Shown here in pieces: positions 41,795 to 50,525 of a stretch of DNA of 64,000 nt. This stretch comes from Actinoplanes auranticolor (GTDB taxonomy: Bacteria > Actinomycetota > Actinomycetes > Mycobacteriales > Micromonosporaceae), in assembly GCF_018332655.1 (NCBI RefSeq), contig NZ_BOQL01000026.1, positions 310,001 to 374,000 on the forward strand, in the 5' to 3' direction. The stretch's first letter is position 1. Every line of letters begins with the position of its first letter. The position numbers were made by a program, and so were the translations under genes. The notes beneath the pieces were generated by a model. That model made no database searches. It worked only from the letters and a program-made list of their open reading frames with translations, and was not told where the DNA came from.

Positions 41795-42622
41795 CTATTT
41801 CCCCACGGTGTACTGGGCCACGAAGGCCATCGCCTGCCGGGCCACGACGGTCCCGGCGGTCGTGATCGCGTTGTGCCCGGCGGCCGGGACGACATCGGTC
41901 GCGGCGAGCGGCGTGAGCCGGGCGGCCTGCCGGAGCCAGCGCGTCGGCGCGATGGGATCGTGCTCGCCCCGCAGGAACAGCACCGGAGCCTGGACCAGCG
42001 GCAGCCGGTGGTCGATGCGATGGCGCACGGACAGCCGCAGCGTGGCCAGGATCCGGCGGGGCCGCGCGTCACGCACGTCGGCGGCGATGATCCGGGCCTG
42101 CCGCTCGTCCTCCCAGGCCAGGTCGGCCAGCCAGCGCCGCGCCTGGCCGGTGGCGGTGGGGGCGGCCGGGTCCACCGTCGGGCCGACCAGCACCAGCGCG
42201 GAGACCAGATCGGGTCGCCGCACGGCCAGCTCGACGGCGACCTGACAGCCGAAGGAGTTGGCGAGCACCCGCGCGCCGGTGATGCCCTCGGTGTCCATCC
42301 AGGCGGCGACGACCGCGGTGTGCTGCTCCACGTCGAAGACCTGCCGCGGTTTGCTGGAGAGCCCGAAACCCGGCAGGTCCGGCACGTGCACCGGCCCGCC
42401 GGCCAGCGCGGCGGCGGTCGGCATCAGGTAGCGGTGCGAGACGGCCAGCCCGTGCAGCAGCACCCACGGCCGGCCGGCGGCGGCCCGGGAGCGCACGTGC
42501 AGCCGCAGGCCGGCCACCGCGGTCCAGTGGCTCACGAATCCCTGGGCGGTCCTCGGCGCTGCCCGGGTCAGCTGCCGCTGGCCGGGACTCATCCGTGCGA
42601 TGCGTCGTATCACCTGCCGCAC
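41795..42622 (-). CDS. Alpha/beta hydrolase
   Basis: A 275-residue hydrolase with oxyanion region LLHGLA, nucleophile elbow ANSFGC (Ser in place of the commoner GxSxG context), acidic residue in GEHDPIAP and His in AAGHNA. It resembles C-C bond hydrolases or haloperoxidase-like enzymes; the substrate is unknown. It lies 88 bases upstream of katE in the same direction, but katE probably has its own promoter in the gap. Confidence 0.8.
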   Translation of the reverse strand: MRQVIRRIARMSPGQRQLTRAAPRTAQGFVSHWTAVAGLRLHVRSRAAAGRPWVLLHGLAVSHRYLMPTAAALAGGPVHVPDLPGFGLSSKPRQVFDVEQHTAVVAAWMDTEGITGARVLANSFGCQVAVELAVRRPDLVSALVLVGPTVDPAAPTATGQARRWLADLAWEDERQARIIAADVRDARPRRILATLRLSVRHRIDHRLPLVQAPVLFLRGEHDPIAPTRWLRQAARLTPLAATDVVPAAGHNAITTAGTVVARQAMAFVAQYTVGK

Positions 42623-42682
42623 ATACCCCCGGGCATCCCCGCGAACCTCGGATACCCCGATCGGCGGAGGCGCCGTGGGAGC

Positions 42683-43933
42683 TCAGGCCGGGCCGGAGGT
42701 CAGCTCGGTCAGGGCGACGACCAGCCGGTCCACGTCGCTGTCGCTGGTCCCGAGCCCGAAACTCGCCCGCAGCAGCCCCGGCGTCGCGCTGCCGCAGCCA
42801 CCCGTGCCCGTGTCCCCGGTCAGCCGCCGGGTCAGCGGATGGGCGCAGAACAGCCCGGCCCGCACGCCGAGGCCGTACTCGCGGGCCAGCCGGTCGGCGA
42901 TCACCGCGGGATCGTGGCCGGGCAGGGCCAGCGACACGATGCCGACCCGGGGCTGCCGCTCGCCGAACACGCTCACCGGCCGTACGCCCGGCACCCCGGC
43001 CAGGCCGTCCCGCAGCCGGCCCAGCAGCTCCTGCTCGCGCTCGTGCAGCGCGGCGCGGTCGGTGCGCAGCAGCGCCGCGCAGACCGCGGCCAGCGACACC
43101 GCGCCCAGCAGGTTCGGCGTGCCGGCTTCGTGCCGCGAAGGTCCGTGGGCCCAGGTCACGTCCCCGGCGGTGGCCCCGACCGCGGTGCTGGCCCCGCCAC
43201 CGCTGAGGTACGGCGGGGCGGCGTCCAGCCAGTCGGCCCGCCCGGCCAGGACCCCGGAGCCGAAGGGGGCGTAGAGCTTGTGCCCGGACAGCGCGAGGTA
43301 GTCCGCGCCCAGGGTGGCGAGGTCGACGGGGGAGTGCGGGGCCAGCTGCGCGGCGTCCACGACGATGCGCGCGCCGTACCGGTGGGCCACGTCGGCCAGC
43401 CGTCGCACCGGCCAGATCTCGCCGGTCACGTTGCTCGCGCCGGTGACCGCGACCAGGGCCGGTCCGCGCAGCTCCCGCAGGGCCTGCTCGACGGCCGCGA
43501 CGGCCTCGTCCGGGCTCGACGGCGTGGGCAGTCGCAGCGGGCGGTGCCAGGGCAGCAGGTTCGCGTGGTGCTCACCGTCGAAGACGATCGTGGTCACCCC
43601 GGCCGGCAGGGCGCGGGCGAGCAGGTTGAGCGCGTCGGTGGTGTTGCGGGTGAAGACCACCGTGTCGCCGGCCCGGGCGCCGACGAACTCACCGACGAGG
43701 TCGCGGGCGCGCTCGTACTCCAGTGTGGAGGTCTGCGAGCGGATGCCGGTGCCGCGGTGCACGCTGCCGTACCAGGGGAGCAGGCCCTGCACGGCGTCGG
43801 CGGCCGCGCGGACGCAGGGGGCGGTCGCGGCGTAGTCGAGGTGGGCGAACGGGACCGTCGTGCCGCCGGGCAGGTCGACGGTCAGCTCGGCCCCGACGAC
43901 GTCGAGGTCGGTGCGCTGCAGGACGAGGGACAT
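42683..43933 (-). CDS. Class V aminotransferase / SufS-like cysteine desulfurase under SAM riboswitch control
   Basis: A 416-residue PLP enzyme. The start LDYAATAP matches the cysteine desulfurase entry motif. PLP lysine Lys219 lies in SGHKLYAPFG, and a cysteine (Cys363) sits in GLFCAHPLTRRL at the position of the catalytic cysteine of SufS-type enzymes. It could release sulfur from cysteine or carry out a related lyase reaction. The SAM-IV riboswitch directly upstream ties it to methionine/SAM supply rather than to general Fe-S assembly. GGAGG precedes the ATG at 43933. Confidence 0.85.
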   Translation of the reverse strand: MSLVLQRTDLDVVGAELTVDLPGGTTVPFAHLDYAATAPCVRAAADAVQGLLPWYGSVHRGTGIRSQTSTLEYERARDLVGEFVGARAGDTVVFTRNTTDALNLLARALPAGVTTIVFDGEHHANLLPWHRPLRLPTPSSPDEAVAAVEQALRELRGPALVAVTGASNVTGEIWPVRRLADVAHRYGARIVVDAAQLAPHSPVDLATLGADYLALSGHKLYAPFGSGVLAGRADWLDAAPPYLSGGGASTAVGATAGDVTWAHGPSRHEAGTPNLLGAVSLAAVCAALLRTDRAALHEREQELLGRLRDGLAGVPGVRPVSVFGERQPRVGIVSLALPGHDPAVIADRLAREYGLGVRAGLFCAHPLTRRLTGDTGTGGCGSATPGLLRASFGLGTSDSDVDRLVVALTELTSGPA

Positions 43934-43968
43934 GGTGCTGCCTCCGGGAGGTCGGGGACCCCGCCCGG

Positions 43969-44085
43969 GGCCCGCGCTTGCCCGCGTCGGTGTCGACGCC
44001 GGCCCGGTCCTCACCCGGAGCACCCCATCGCGAACACAAGGGTTGCCGGCCAGCAAGCCGGGGCTTCGCGCTGGCACTCATGACC
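43969..44085 (-). ncRNA. SAM-IV riboswitch
   Basis: Read on the minus strand, the leader begins GGTCATGAGTGCCAGCG, followed by GAAGCCCCGGCTTGCTGG and CCGGCAACCCT. Then come GGGGTGCTCCGGGTGAGGACC and finally GGCAAGCGCGGGCCC. These are the conserved blocks of actinobacterial SAM-IV riboswitches in the correct order and at about the expected 117-120 base length. It binds S-adenosylmethionine and should switch off the downstream aminotransferase gene when SAM is plentiful. Confidence 0.92.
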
Positions 44086-44129
44086 TGCCGGCACGGTATC
44101 AGAGCCACCGGGGTCAGGTCCGCCAGGCG

Positions 44130-44826
44130 GTGACGGTCGTTGCAAAGGAGCTCAGCGTCGCCCGGGGCCAGATCTTCGGCGTGCCGGGACACAGCGGCGC
44201 GGGCAAGAGCACCCTGCTGCGCTGCGTCAACCTGCTGGAACGCCCGGACGCCGGGACCGTGGTGGTGGACGGCGTCGAGCTGACCGGGCCCAAGCGGCAG
44301 CCGCTGCGCGCCGCCCGCCGCCGCGTCGGCATGGTGCACCAGCACTTCGCGCTGCTGGCCTCGCGCACGGCGGCCGGCAACGTCGCCTTCCCGCTGGAGG
44401 TCACCGGGGTGCCCCGGACCGAGCGGGCGCGCCGGGTGGCGGAGCTGCTCGACCTGGTCGGGCTCAGCGAGCGGGCGAACGCGTACCCGGCGCAGCTGTC
44501 CGGCGGGCAGAAGCAGCGGGTCGGCATCGCCCGGGCGCTCGCGGCCGGGCCGCAGGTGCTGCTCTCCGACGAGGCCACCTCGGCGCTGGACCCGGAGACC
44601 ACCCGCTCCATCCTGGACCTGCTGCGCGAGCTGAACGAGCGGCTCGGTCTCACCATCCTGCTGATCACCCACGAGACGGACGTGGTCAAGCGGATCTGTC
44701 ACGGCGCGGCGGTGATGCGCGACGGCCGGTTCACCGAGTCCGGCCCGGTCGCCGACCTGCTGCGCCGGCCCGGTTCCGAGCCGGCGCACGGGCTCTTCCC
44801 GCTGCCCCCGGCCGAGCCCCGGCCGG
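44130..44826 (+). pseudogene. metN: Truncated methionine ABC importer ATPase (metN remnant)
   Basis: The reading frame contains a recognisable MetN core: Walker A GHSGAGKS, CVNLLERPDAG, signature LSGGQKQRVGIARAL and Walker B LLSDEATSALDPET. It lacks about 20 residues at the N-terminus, where family members carry the first strand. It also loses the C-terminal NIL regulatory domain, breaking off after LFPLPP. The frame continues into MetQ-derived DNA read out of phase. The GTG at 44130 is the first possible start but lacks a good ribosome binding site. A functional importer is unlikely because metI and most of metQ are gone. Confidence 0.8.
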
Positions 44827-45022
44827 GCGCTCAACCTGCTGGCCAGGAACGGGCTCATCACGCTCAAGCCCGGGGCCGGCGTCAAGGCGACCGAGAAGGA
44901 CATCGCCACCAACCCCGAGAGGCGACCCGCGGGTGGCCAAGCTGGAGAAGCTGCTGCACTCGCCCGTGGTCAGCAAGTTCATCACCGACAAGTACCAGGG
45001 TTCGGTGCCGGCGGCCTTCTGA
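44827..45022 (+). pseudogene. metQ: Two fused fragments of a methionine-binding protein gene (metQ remnant)
   Basis: From 44827 one frame gives LNLLARNGLITLKPGAGVKA and KDIATNPE, matching a middle stretch of NlpA/MetQ lipoproteins. Near 44926 it jumps frame to DPRVAKLEKLLHSPVVSKFI, then TDKYQGSVPAAF and a stop at 45020-45022, the usual MetQ ending. The signal peptide, first half and a central part are missing. With the adjoining metN remnant this marks a collapsed metNIQ operon. Confidence 0.85.
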
Positions 45023-45052
45023 GTGTCGTACCCATGCGGCAGAGTGTCAGGG

Positions 45053-46033
45053 GTGCGTAGCCTTACCGGTCCTGACACTGCCCACCCGCGCGGCTGGCTG
45101 CCGAGCTATCTGGCTCTCGCCGCGATCTGGGGCACCAGCTTCCTGTTCATCAAGGTCGGCGTCCGTGAGCTGCATCCGCTGTGGCTGACCTTCGCCCGGG
45201 TCATCGCGGGCGCGGCGGTCCTGCTCGTCGTGCTCGCGGTGACCCGTGACCGGCTGCCGCGCGACGCGCGGCTGTGGGGTCATCTGGCCGTCGTGGCCGC
45301 GCTGGGCGTCTCGCTGCCCTTCACCCTCTTCGGGTACGGCGAACAGCGCGTCTCCTCGGTGCTCGCGGGCATCTGGAACGCGGCCACCCCGCTGGTCGCC
45401 CTGCCGCTGGCGGTGCTGGTGTTCCGCACCGAGGCGCTGACCCCGCGCCGGGTGGCCGGCATCGCGACCGGCTTCCTCGGTGTGCTGGTGGTGCTGGGCG
45501 TCTGGCGGGACCTCGGCGGCTCGCAGCTCACCGGACAGCTCATGTGCTTCGGCGCGGCGATGTGCTATGCCGTCGCGATCCCGTACCAGAAGAAGTTCAT
45601 CGCCGGCCGGGCCGGCTCCGGGGTGTCGATCGCCGCCGGCCAGCTGCTGATGGCCCTGGCCCAGCTCGCCGTGCTGGCGCCGCTGTTCGCCGGCGCCCCG
45701 CCGGTCCCGTCGGCGCTGTCGCTGCAGGTGGTGCTGTGCGTGCTGGCGCTCGGCGCGCTCGGCACCGGGCTGGCCTTCGTGCTCAACATGCGGGTGATCC
45801 GGGTGGCCGGGGCCAGCACGTCGGCGTCGGTGACCTACCTGATGCCGGTGGTGGCGACGGTGGTCGGCGTGCTGATCCTCGGCGAGCACCTGATCTGGAA
45901 CCAGCCGCTGGGCGCGCTCATCGTGCTGACGGGCGTGGCCATCTCCCAGGGTCTGCTGTCGCGCCGCCGCGTTGCCCGCCCGCCGGACGACCCGGTGGCG
46001 GTGCGGCCCGGCCCGGCGGCGGCTGCCCCCTGA
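45053..46033 (+). CDS. EamA/DMT-superfamily transporter
   Basis: A protein of 326 residues from the GTG at 45053 (336 from an alternative GTG at 45023, directly after the metQ remnant stop). It has ten predicted transmembrane helices in two EamA repeats. The first begins LALAAIWGTSFLFIKVGVREL, and the second includes YAVAIPYQKKF and TYLMPVVATVVGVLILGE. Family members export amino acids or other metabolites. A terminal proline/alanine tail follows. The substrate is unknown. Confidence 0.86.
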   Translation: MRSLTGPDTAHPRGWLPSYLALAAIWGTSFLFIKVGVRELHPLWLTFARVIAGAAVLLVVLAVTRDRLPRDARLWGHLAVVAALGVSLPFTLFGYGEQRVSSVLAGIWNAATPLVALPLAVLVFRTEALTPRRVAGIATGFLGVLVVLGVWRDLGGSQLTGQLMCFGAAMCYAVAIPYQKKFIAGRAGSGVSIAAGQLLMALAQLAVLAPLFAGAPPVPSALSLQVVLCVLALGALGTGLAFVLNMRVIRVAGASTSASVTYLMPVVATVVGVLILGEHLIWNQPLGALIVLTGVAISQGLLSRRRVARPPDDPVAVRPGPAAAAP

Positions 46034-46041
46034 CCGGGGTC

Positions 46042-46497
46042 TCAGGCGTGGCCGAGAATGGCGGCGCGGGTGGGGCGCCGGTCGATCTCCATGAAGCGGC
46101 CGGGGCCCTCCAGGACGGTGAAGCCGGAACGCCGGTACACGTCGTGGGCGTCCCTGGTGGCGAGCAGGAAACGGGCCACGCCCCGGCCGGAGAGGTCCTC
46201 GACGATGCTGTCGACCAGCCACCGGCCCAGCCCCCGGCCGCGGTGCTCGGCGGCGATGAAGACATCGCAGATCCACGCGAAGGTCGCCCCGTCGGTGACC
46301 GCCCGGGCGAAGCCCACCTGCTCGGTGCCGTACAGGACCGCGTACGGCAGCGAGCCCTCGATCGAGCGCGCCACCACCTCGTAGTCCCGCCCGGCGGCCC
46401 AGTAGGACTCGTCGCACAGCCATCGATGCACCCGGGCGACGTCGATGCCCGTGGCCTCCGTGGTCAGCACATAGCCGTCCCGCTGACGATCCCCCAT
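46042..46497 (-). CDS. GNAT-family acetyltransferase
   Basis: A 151-residue acetyltransferase. The acetyl-CoA binding motif EHRGRGLGRWLVDSIV is at about residues 84-99, followed by FLLATRDAHDVYRRSGF. The start at 46497 follows GAGGAGGAG. It resembles single-domain YjdJ/ElaA-like enzymes that acetylate small amines or peptides; the substrate is not predictable. It lies between the EamA and HxlR genes. Confidence 0.87.
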   Translation of the reverse strand: MGDRQRDGYVLTTEATGIDVARVHRWLCDESYWAAGRDYEVVARSIEGSLPYAVLYGTEQVGFARAVTDGATFAWICDVFIAAEHRGRGLGRWLVDSIVEDLSGRGVARFLLATRDAHDVYRRSGFTVLEGPGRFMEIDRRPTRAAILGHA

Positions 46498-46550
46498 GAG
46501 ACTCCTCCTCGCGTAGCCCGCCCCAGGATGCCAGAGGCGTGCGGCGCGGC

Positions 46551-46952
46551 TCAGCCGACCTCGGCGTCGTAGGCGGCGCGGGCCCGGCGTACCTCGTCGA
46601 TGTGGGTCTCGGCCCAGCTCTTGACCGCCCGCTGCAACGGCACCAGCTCGTGGCCGAGGGCGGTCAGCGCGTACGACACCTGCACCGGGACCGCCGCGGT
46701 GACCGTCCGGGCCACCAGGCCGTCGCGTTCCAGCTTGCGCAGCGTCTGGGTGAGCATCTTCTGGCTCGCGCCGGCGACCTCGCGGGACAGCTCGCCGTAC
46801 CGCAGCGGCCCGTCCGCCAGCGCGGCCACCACCAGGGTCAGCCACTTGTCGCTCAGCGCGGCCAGCAGCTCGTGGCCGGGGCACTCGGCGAGGTTGGCGT
46901 TGTAGCTGCGGCGCGCCTCGTCCCGGCGCTGCGCGGCGGACTTCGTGGCCAT
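46551..46952 (-). CDS. HxlR-family regulator
   Basis: A 133-residue winged-helix protein opening with a basic helix, then CPGHELLAALSDKWLTLVVAAL at about residues 24-45, followed by GPLRYGELSREVAGASQKMLTQTLRKLERDGLV. Cys24 at the N-cap is typical of redox- or electrophile-sensing HxlR proteins. It diverges from a quinone-reductase-type gene, the usual partner for such regulators, with a dyad in the gap. GGGAGGAG lies upstream of the ATG. Confidence 0.9.
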   Translation of the reverse strand: MATKSAAQRRDEARRSYNANLAECPGHELLAALSDKWLTLVVAALADGPLRYGELSREVAGASQKMLTQTLRKLERDGLVARTVTAAVPVQVSYALTALGHELVPLQRAVKSWAETHIDEVRRARAAYDAEVG

Positions 46953-46977
46953 CGCGGCGGGCTCCTCCCGGTACGGT

Positions 46978-46995
46978 ACGCACTCCCGGGTGCGT
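46978..46995. promoter_or_regulatory. HxlR operator dyad
   Basis: ACGCAC-TCCCGG-GTGCGT is a perfect 6-bp inverted repeat with a 6-base spacer, flanked by GGTACG on the left and TTACC on the right, which extend the symmetry. It lies midway between hxlR and the divergent reductase and just upstream of the latter's -10 TAGCGT (47021-47026). Confidence 0.7.
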
Positions 46996-47033
46996 CCTTA
47001 CCGCCCGACGATATCGCCCCTAGCGTCGCCACC

Positions 47034-47967
47034 ATGAGAGCCGTGACCGTGCGCCGCTTCGGCGGCCCCGAAGTGCTGGAAGTAGCCGACCTGCCGGAGC
47101 CGCACCCCGGCCCGGGCCGGGGTGCGGCTCCGGGTCGCCGCGGCGGCCGTCAACCGCATCGACCTGTCGACCCGCACCGGTGCGATGACTCGGGCGGGCC
47201 TGCTGCCGCCGGCCGGCCGGATCGGGCTGGGCTGGGACGTCGCCGGGGTGATCGACGAGACCGGCCCGGGGGTACGCCGCCGCGCGCCGGGTGACACCGT
47301 CGTGGGCCTGCGCGACGTCCTGTCGGCCGGCGGCGCGCAGGCCGAGTGGGTCGTGCTGGACGAGTCCGCGACCGCTCCGGCGCCCCGCTCGGTGACGTTG
47401 CCGGAGGCGGCCACCCTGCCGCTGATCGGCCTCACCGCCGACCGCGCGCTGTCGCTGACCGGCCTGCGGGCAGGCCAGACGTTGCTGGTGACCGGCGCGG
47501 CCGGTGGGGTCGGCGGCCTGCTGCTGCAACTCGCCGCCCTGCGCGGGATCCGCACGGTCGCGGTGGCGGACGAAACGGACGAGAAGGCGGTACGGGACCG
47601 CGGCGCCGACGAGTTCGTGGTGCGTACCGACCGGCTCGGCGCGGCGGTCCGCGACGTCGTGCCCGGGGGAGTGGACGCCGTCGTCGACGCCGCCGTGGTG
47701 GGTATCACAGCGCACGAGGCGCTGCGCGGTGCGGGCGTTTTCGTGACTCTGGTCGCACCGTTCGCCCCGCCGCCGTTGCGCGCCACCCGGGTCGTGGTCC
47801 AGGAGGTGGACGCCGACGGCGGCCGGCTGACCGAGCTCGCGGCGCTGGTCGACGCGGGTCTGCTGACGCTGACGGTGGCGGAGGAGTACCCGCTGGCCGG
47901 CGTGGCCCGGGCGCACGACCGGCTGGCGGCCGGTGGCCTGCGGGGACGGTTGGTGCTGGTGCCCTGA
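47034..47967 (+). pseudogene. NADPH:quinone reductase/zinc-type alcohol dehydrogenase, frameshifted
   Basis: The ATG at 47034 opens a typical MDR enzyme (AVTVRRFGGPEVLEVADLPEP). After HPGPG the frame is lost at the GGGG run 47119-47122; the next frame from 47122 continues with VRLRVAAAAVNRIDLSTRTG to the normal end. Removing one G restores a continuous protein of about 310 residues with cofactor motif GAAGGVGGLLLQLA. It is either a recent single-base inactivation or a sequencing error. TAGCGT ends 7 bases before the ATG (leaderless). HxlR should control it in response to quinones or electrophiles. Confidence 0.85.
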
Positions 47968-48022
47968 CAAGCGTTCATCCGGGCTTCACAATGCCTACCT
48001 ATTGGATGGATACGGTGGCGCC

Positions 48023-48649
48023 ATGACGAGATCCGTGTACCTGAGCGCCGGCGAGCCGGAAGCCGCTCGCCGCCGAGCCGAGGAGGCGGCGGTCCGGCGC
48101 CAGTTCGAGAAGGACGCCGTCTGGAGCCGGATGATCGCCCCGGGTGGGCGGGTGCCGGACCTGCCGCTGATCGAGGTCGACCTGGGCCCGATCCACCTGC
48201 GCCGGCTGCTCGGCACCGGACCGCTCGTCCTGGTCTTCATCCGGTACGCGGGCTCGGCGGCCTGTGAGGACACGCTGGTGGCGTACCAGCGCACCCTGGC
48301 CCCGGCCTGCTCCGACCTGGGCGCCCACCTGGTGGCGGTGAGCCCGCAGCGGGCCGAGCTGCTCGCCCCGGTCAAGCACCGCAACGACCTGAGCTACCTG
48401 GTGGCCGCCGACCCCCGGCACGCCCTGATCGACGCGTTCGGCATCGGGTATCAGGCGCCGGAGGCCACCGAGCTGCTCGGCACACGCCGGTCGGTCCTGC
48501 CGTACCCGAGCGTGGTGGTCGCCGACCGGACGGGGACCGTACGCTACGCCGACGTCCACCCGTTCACGGCGGCCCGCACCCCGGCCGCGCCGATCCTCGC
48601 GACGCTGCGCCAGCAGATCGGCTCCATCCCGGTGGCCCCGCGCGGCTGA
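48023..48649 (+). CDS. Thioredoxin-fold (AhpC/TSA-like) protein
   Basis: A 208-residue protein with a helical N-terminus and a thioredoxin-like core. PLVLVFIRYAGSAACEDTL at about residues 71-89 is in the position of the peroxiredoxin active site, and PYPSVVVADRTGTVRY carries the cis-proline. The cysteine is shifted relative to classical TxxC peroxiredoxins and only one is present in this motif. Peroxidase activity is therefore uncertain. TACGGT (48011-48016) ends 6 bases before the ATG (leaderless). Confidence 0.72.
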   Translation: MTRSVYLSAGEPEAARRRAEEAAVRRQFEKDAVWSRMIAPGGRVPDLPLIEVDLGPIHLRRLLGTGPLVLVFIRYAGSAACEDTLVAYQRTLAPACSDLGAHLVAVSPQRAELLAPVKHRNDLSYLVAADPRHALIDAFGIGYQAPEATELLGTRRSVLPYPSVVVADRTGTVRYADVHPFTAARTPAAPILATLRQQIGSIPVAPRG

Positions 48650-48708
48650 CCACCGCCGCTGTGCGCACCTGAGAACGGGACTCAGCTGAGCGTGGCACCA
48701 TGGCGCGG

Positions 48709-49410
48709 ATGAGCGCTCCCCGGTGGCTGGCGATCGTCGGTGCGGGCACGGTCGGCGCGGCCGTGCTGGTCATCGGCCTGCTGCACGTCGTTCCCCCGTC
48801 GTCCGCGATCAGCCCGTACCGGCGCACCATCAGCGAGTACGCGCTGACCGAGGTCGGCGTGCTGTTCAACGTGGGGGTGCTGATGCTGGCCGCCGGCTCG
48901 GTGGCCACGATGCTGGCGGTCGTCGGGGCCGGCCTGGTGCCCAGGCGATCGGCCGGCGTGGCCGCCCTGCTGACGTGGAGTGTCGCGCTGGCCGTCGTCG
49001 TCTACTTCCCGAAGCACAACTGGGCGGTGGGCCCGAGCTTCGAAGGAACGGTGCACCGGTACGCCGGCGTGGTGGCGTTCCTGAGCCTGCCGATCGGCGC
49101 GCTGCTGATCGGACGGGCGTCGTGGTCCCATCCGCGGTGGCGCGGGTACGCCCGCTGGATCTGGGGTCTGGGCCTGTGGTCGTCGCTGTGCTTCACGCCG
49201 ATCGTGGCCGCGATCGTCGCCCAGCGCTGGACCGGGGTCCCGTGGTGGCAGGCGATCCCGCTGGGGGCTGTCGAGCGGGCGCTCACGCTGAGCGAGGTCG
49301 GCATCGTGCTGGCCCTCGCGTGGTGGGCCGCCCGCGCGGCCGCTGAGGATCCACCGGTCGTCGCTCAGGGCGGCGCTGCCCCGGCCGGCGAGGCTCCCGG
49401 CATGCGCTGA
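48709..49410 (+). CDS. DUF998 membrane protein
   Basis: A 233-residue protein with six or seven predicted transmembrane helices. The DUF998 signature PYRRTISEYALTEVGVLFNVGV is near residue 37, with FPKHNWAVGPSFEGTVHRYA later. Function is unknown; the family is common in actinobacteria. ATG 48709 is preferred over 48700 because it gives the usual short N-terminus. It converges on the DUF4241 gene with only 8 bases between stops. Confidence 0.8.
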   Translation: MSAPRWLAIVGAGTVGAAVLVIGLLHVVPPSSAISPYRRTISEYALTEVGVLFNVGVLMLAAGSVATMLAVVGAGLVPRRSAGVAALLTWSVALAVVVYFPKHNWAVGPSFEGTVHRYAGVVAFLSLPIGALLIGRASWSHPRWRGYARWIWGLGLWSSLCFTPIVAAIVAQRWTGVPWWQAIPLGAVERALTLSEVGIVLALAWWAARAAAEDPPVVAQGGAAPAGEAPGMR

Positions 49411-49418
49411 GGCGGGCG

Positions 49419-50525
49419 CTACGCCTTCGTGCCGAACAGCAGCATGTCGGCGACGAAGCAGGTCACCGCCCCGGACGCGTCCCGCCCGATCCAGGTCGGA
49501 TACACCCCGTCGCCCCACCCGCTGGACCAGGCCACCATGTCGCCGCCGGGCAGCGTGGTGAAGCGGTCGAAGTCGAACCGCTCCCACTCCTCGGCCAGCC
49601 GCTCGCGGTTGTCCTCGTCGACGAAGCAGCCCATACCCCCGTCGACCCCGAACCCGAAGAACTCGCCGTCGCCCAGGTCGAGCTGGTCCTGGCCGGTCCG
49701 CAGGGCGAGTTCCCAGGTGACGGTGGGCGAGTCGACGACCTGGAGGCGGGCGGCGGCCACCCGGCGATGGCCCGGGTCGTCGGTGAAGGTGGCCAGGCTG
49801 ATCGTCACCGGACAGGTCCCCGGCGCCACGGTGACGGTGAACGGGTCCTCGCCGTGGTCGAGCGACGAGGGGTCGGCGGCCACCAGCCGGCCGGACGGCA
49901 GATGCAACGGCCCGGCGGCCTGGGTGGAGATCCGCATCGTCCGGTCCCGCACCGGCCGCTCGGTGCCGTCGGTGAACAATTCCTCGATCCGGCGAGGCCC
50001 CATCGGCCGGGGCGGCTGCCACGGCCGGGTGCCCTCCCGGACCGGCAGCAAGTGCCCGGACGCATCAGCGATATCGGGCCGGCCGTCGCCGGCGAACTCC
50101 AGCAGCGCCTGCCACTGCCCGAAAACCGGAACAGGGGTACGCGGCGGCGGCGAATCGGGCGTGTAGTGCTGCTCCCGCGAGTTCTCCCGCTCGACGAGGT
50201 CGGTGCGGCGGCCGTTGAGCTCGAACGTGACGGTCGTCCGGGTCGTAGGCCGCCACGAACGGGCCTCCCGCAGAAACAGATCGCCTTCGGCGGCCACCCG
50301 CCACTGGTGGCGGGAAGCCCGGCCACCGAAACCGTCGAACCGGGTCAACCCCAGATACTCCGCGCCGAGCGCGACATCGAGCACGGCGTGCGGCCGTCCA
50401 CCGACAACCAGCACCACGGAGTACGGCTCCCCGGCCGCATGCCGGCCCTCAGCGACATCCCGGTCCAGCGGATTGATCACCGCCTCGTCCCAGCCGTCGC
50501 AGTAGACCGCGGTCAACGTCGCCAT
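49419..50525 (-). CDS. DUF4241-domain protein
   Basis: A 368-residue soluble protein. The C-terminal third carries the DUF4241 pattern (FFGFGVDGGMGCFVDEDN, SSGWGDGVYPTWIGRD, VTCFVADMLLF). The first half shows a WDEAVINPLDRDV start and a proline-rich linker near 120. No catalytic residues are obvious. ATG 50525 overlaps the stop of the preceding gene, the fourth link in a coupled minus-strand unit. DUF4241 proteins are often found beside small unknown or immunity-like proteins; no function is assigned. Confidence 0.78.
   Translation of the reverse strand: MATLTAVYCDGWDEAVINPLDRDVAEGRHAAGEPYSVVLVVGGRPHAVLDVALGAEYLGLTRFDGFGGRASRHQWRVAAEGDLFLREARSWRPTTRTTVTFELNGRRTDLVERENSREQHYTPDSPPPRTPVPVFGQWQALLEFAGDGRPDIADASGHLLPVREGTRPWQPPRPMGPRRIEELFTDGTERPVRDRTMRISTQAAGPLHLPSGRLVAADPSSLDHGEDPFTVTVAPGTCPVTISLATFTDDPGHRRVAAARLQVVDSPTVTWELALRTGQDQLDLGDGEFFGFGVDGGMGCFVDEDNRERLAEEWERFDFDRFTTLPGGDMVAWSSGWGDGVYPTWIGRDASGAVTCFVADMLLFGTKA

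Noticed and set aside
43934..44129. A SAM riboswitch acting on the metN remnant (plus strand)
   Set aside because: The conserved SAM-IV blocks read correctly only on the minus strand, toward the class V aminotransferase.
44130..44826. metN as an intact functional importer gene
   Set aside because: It lacks the N-terminal strand and NIL domain, and is followed by broken metQ pieces without metI.
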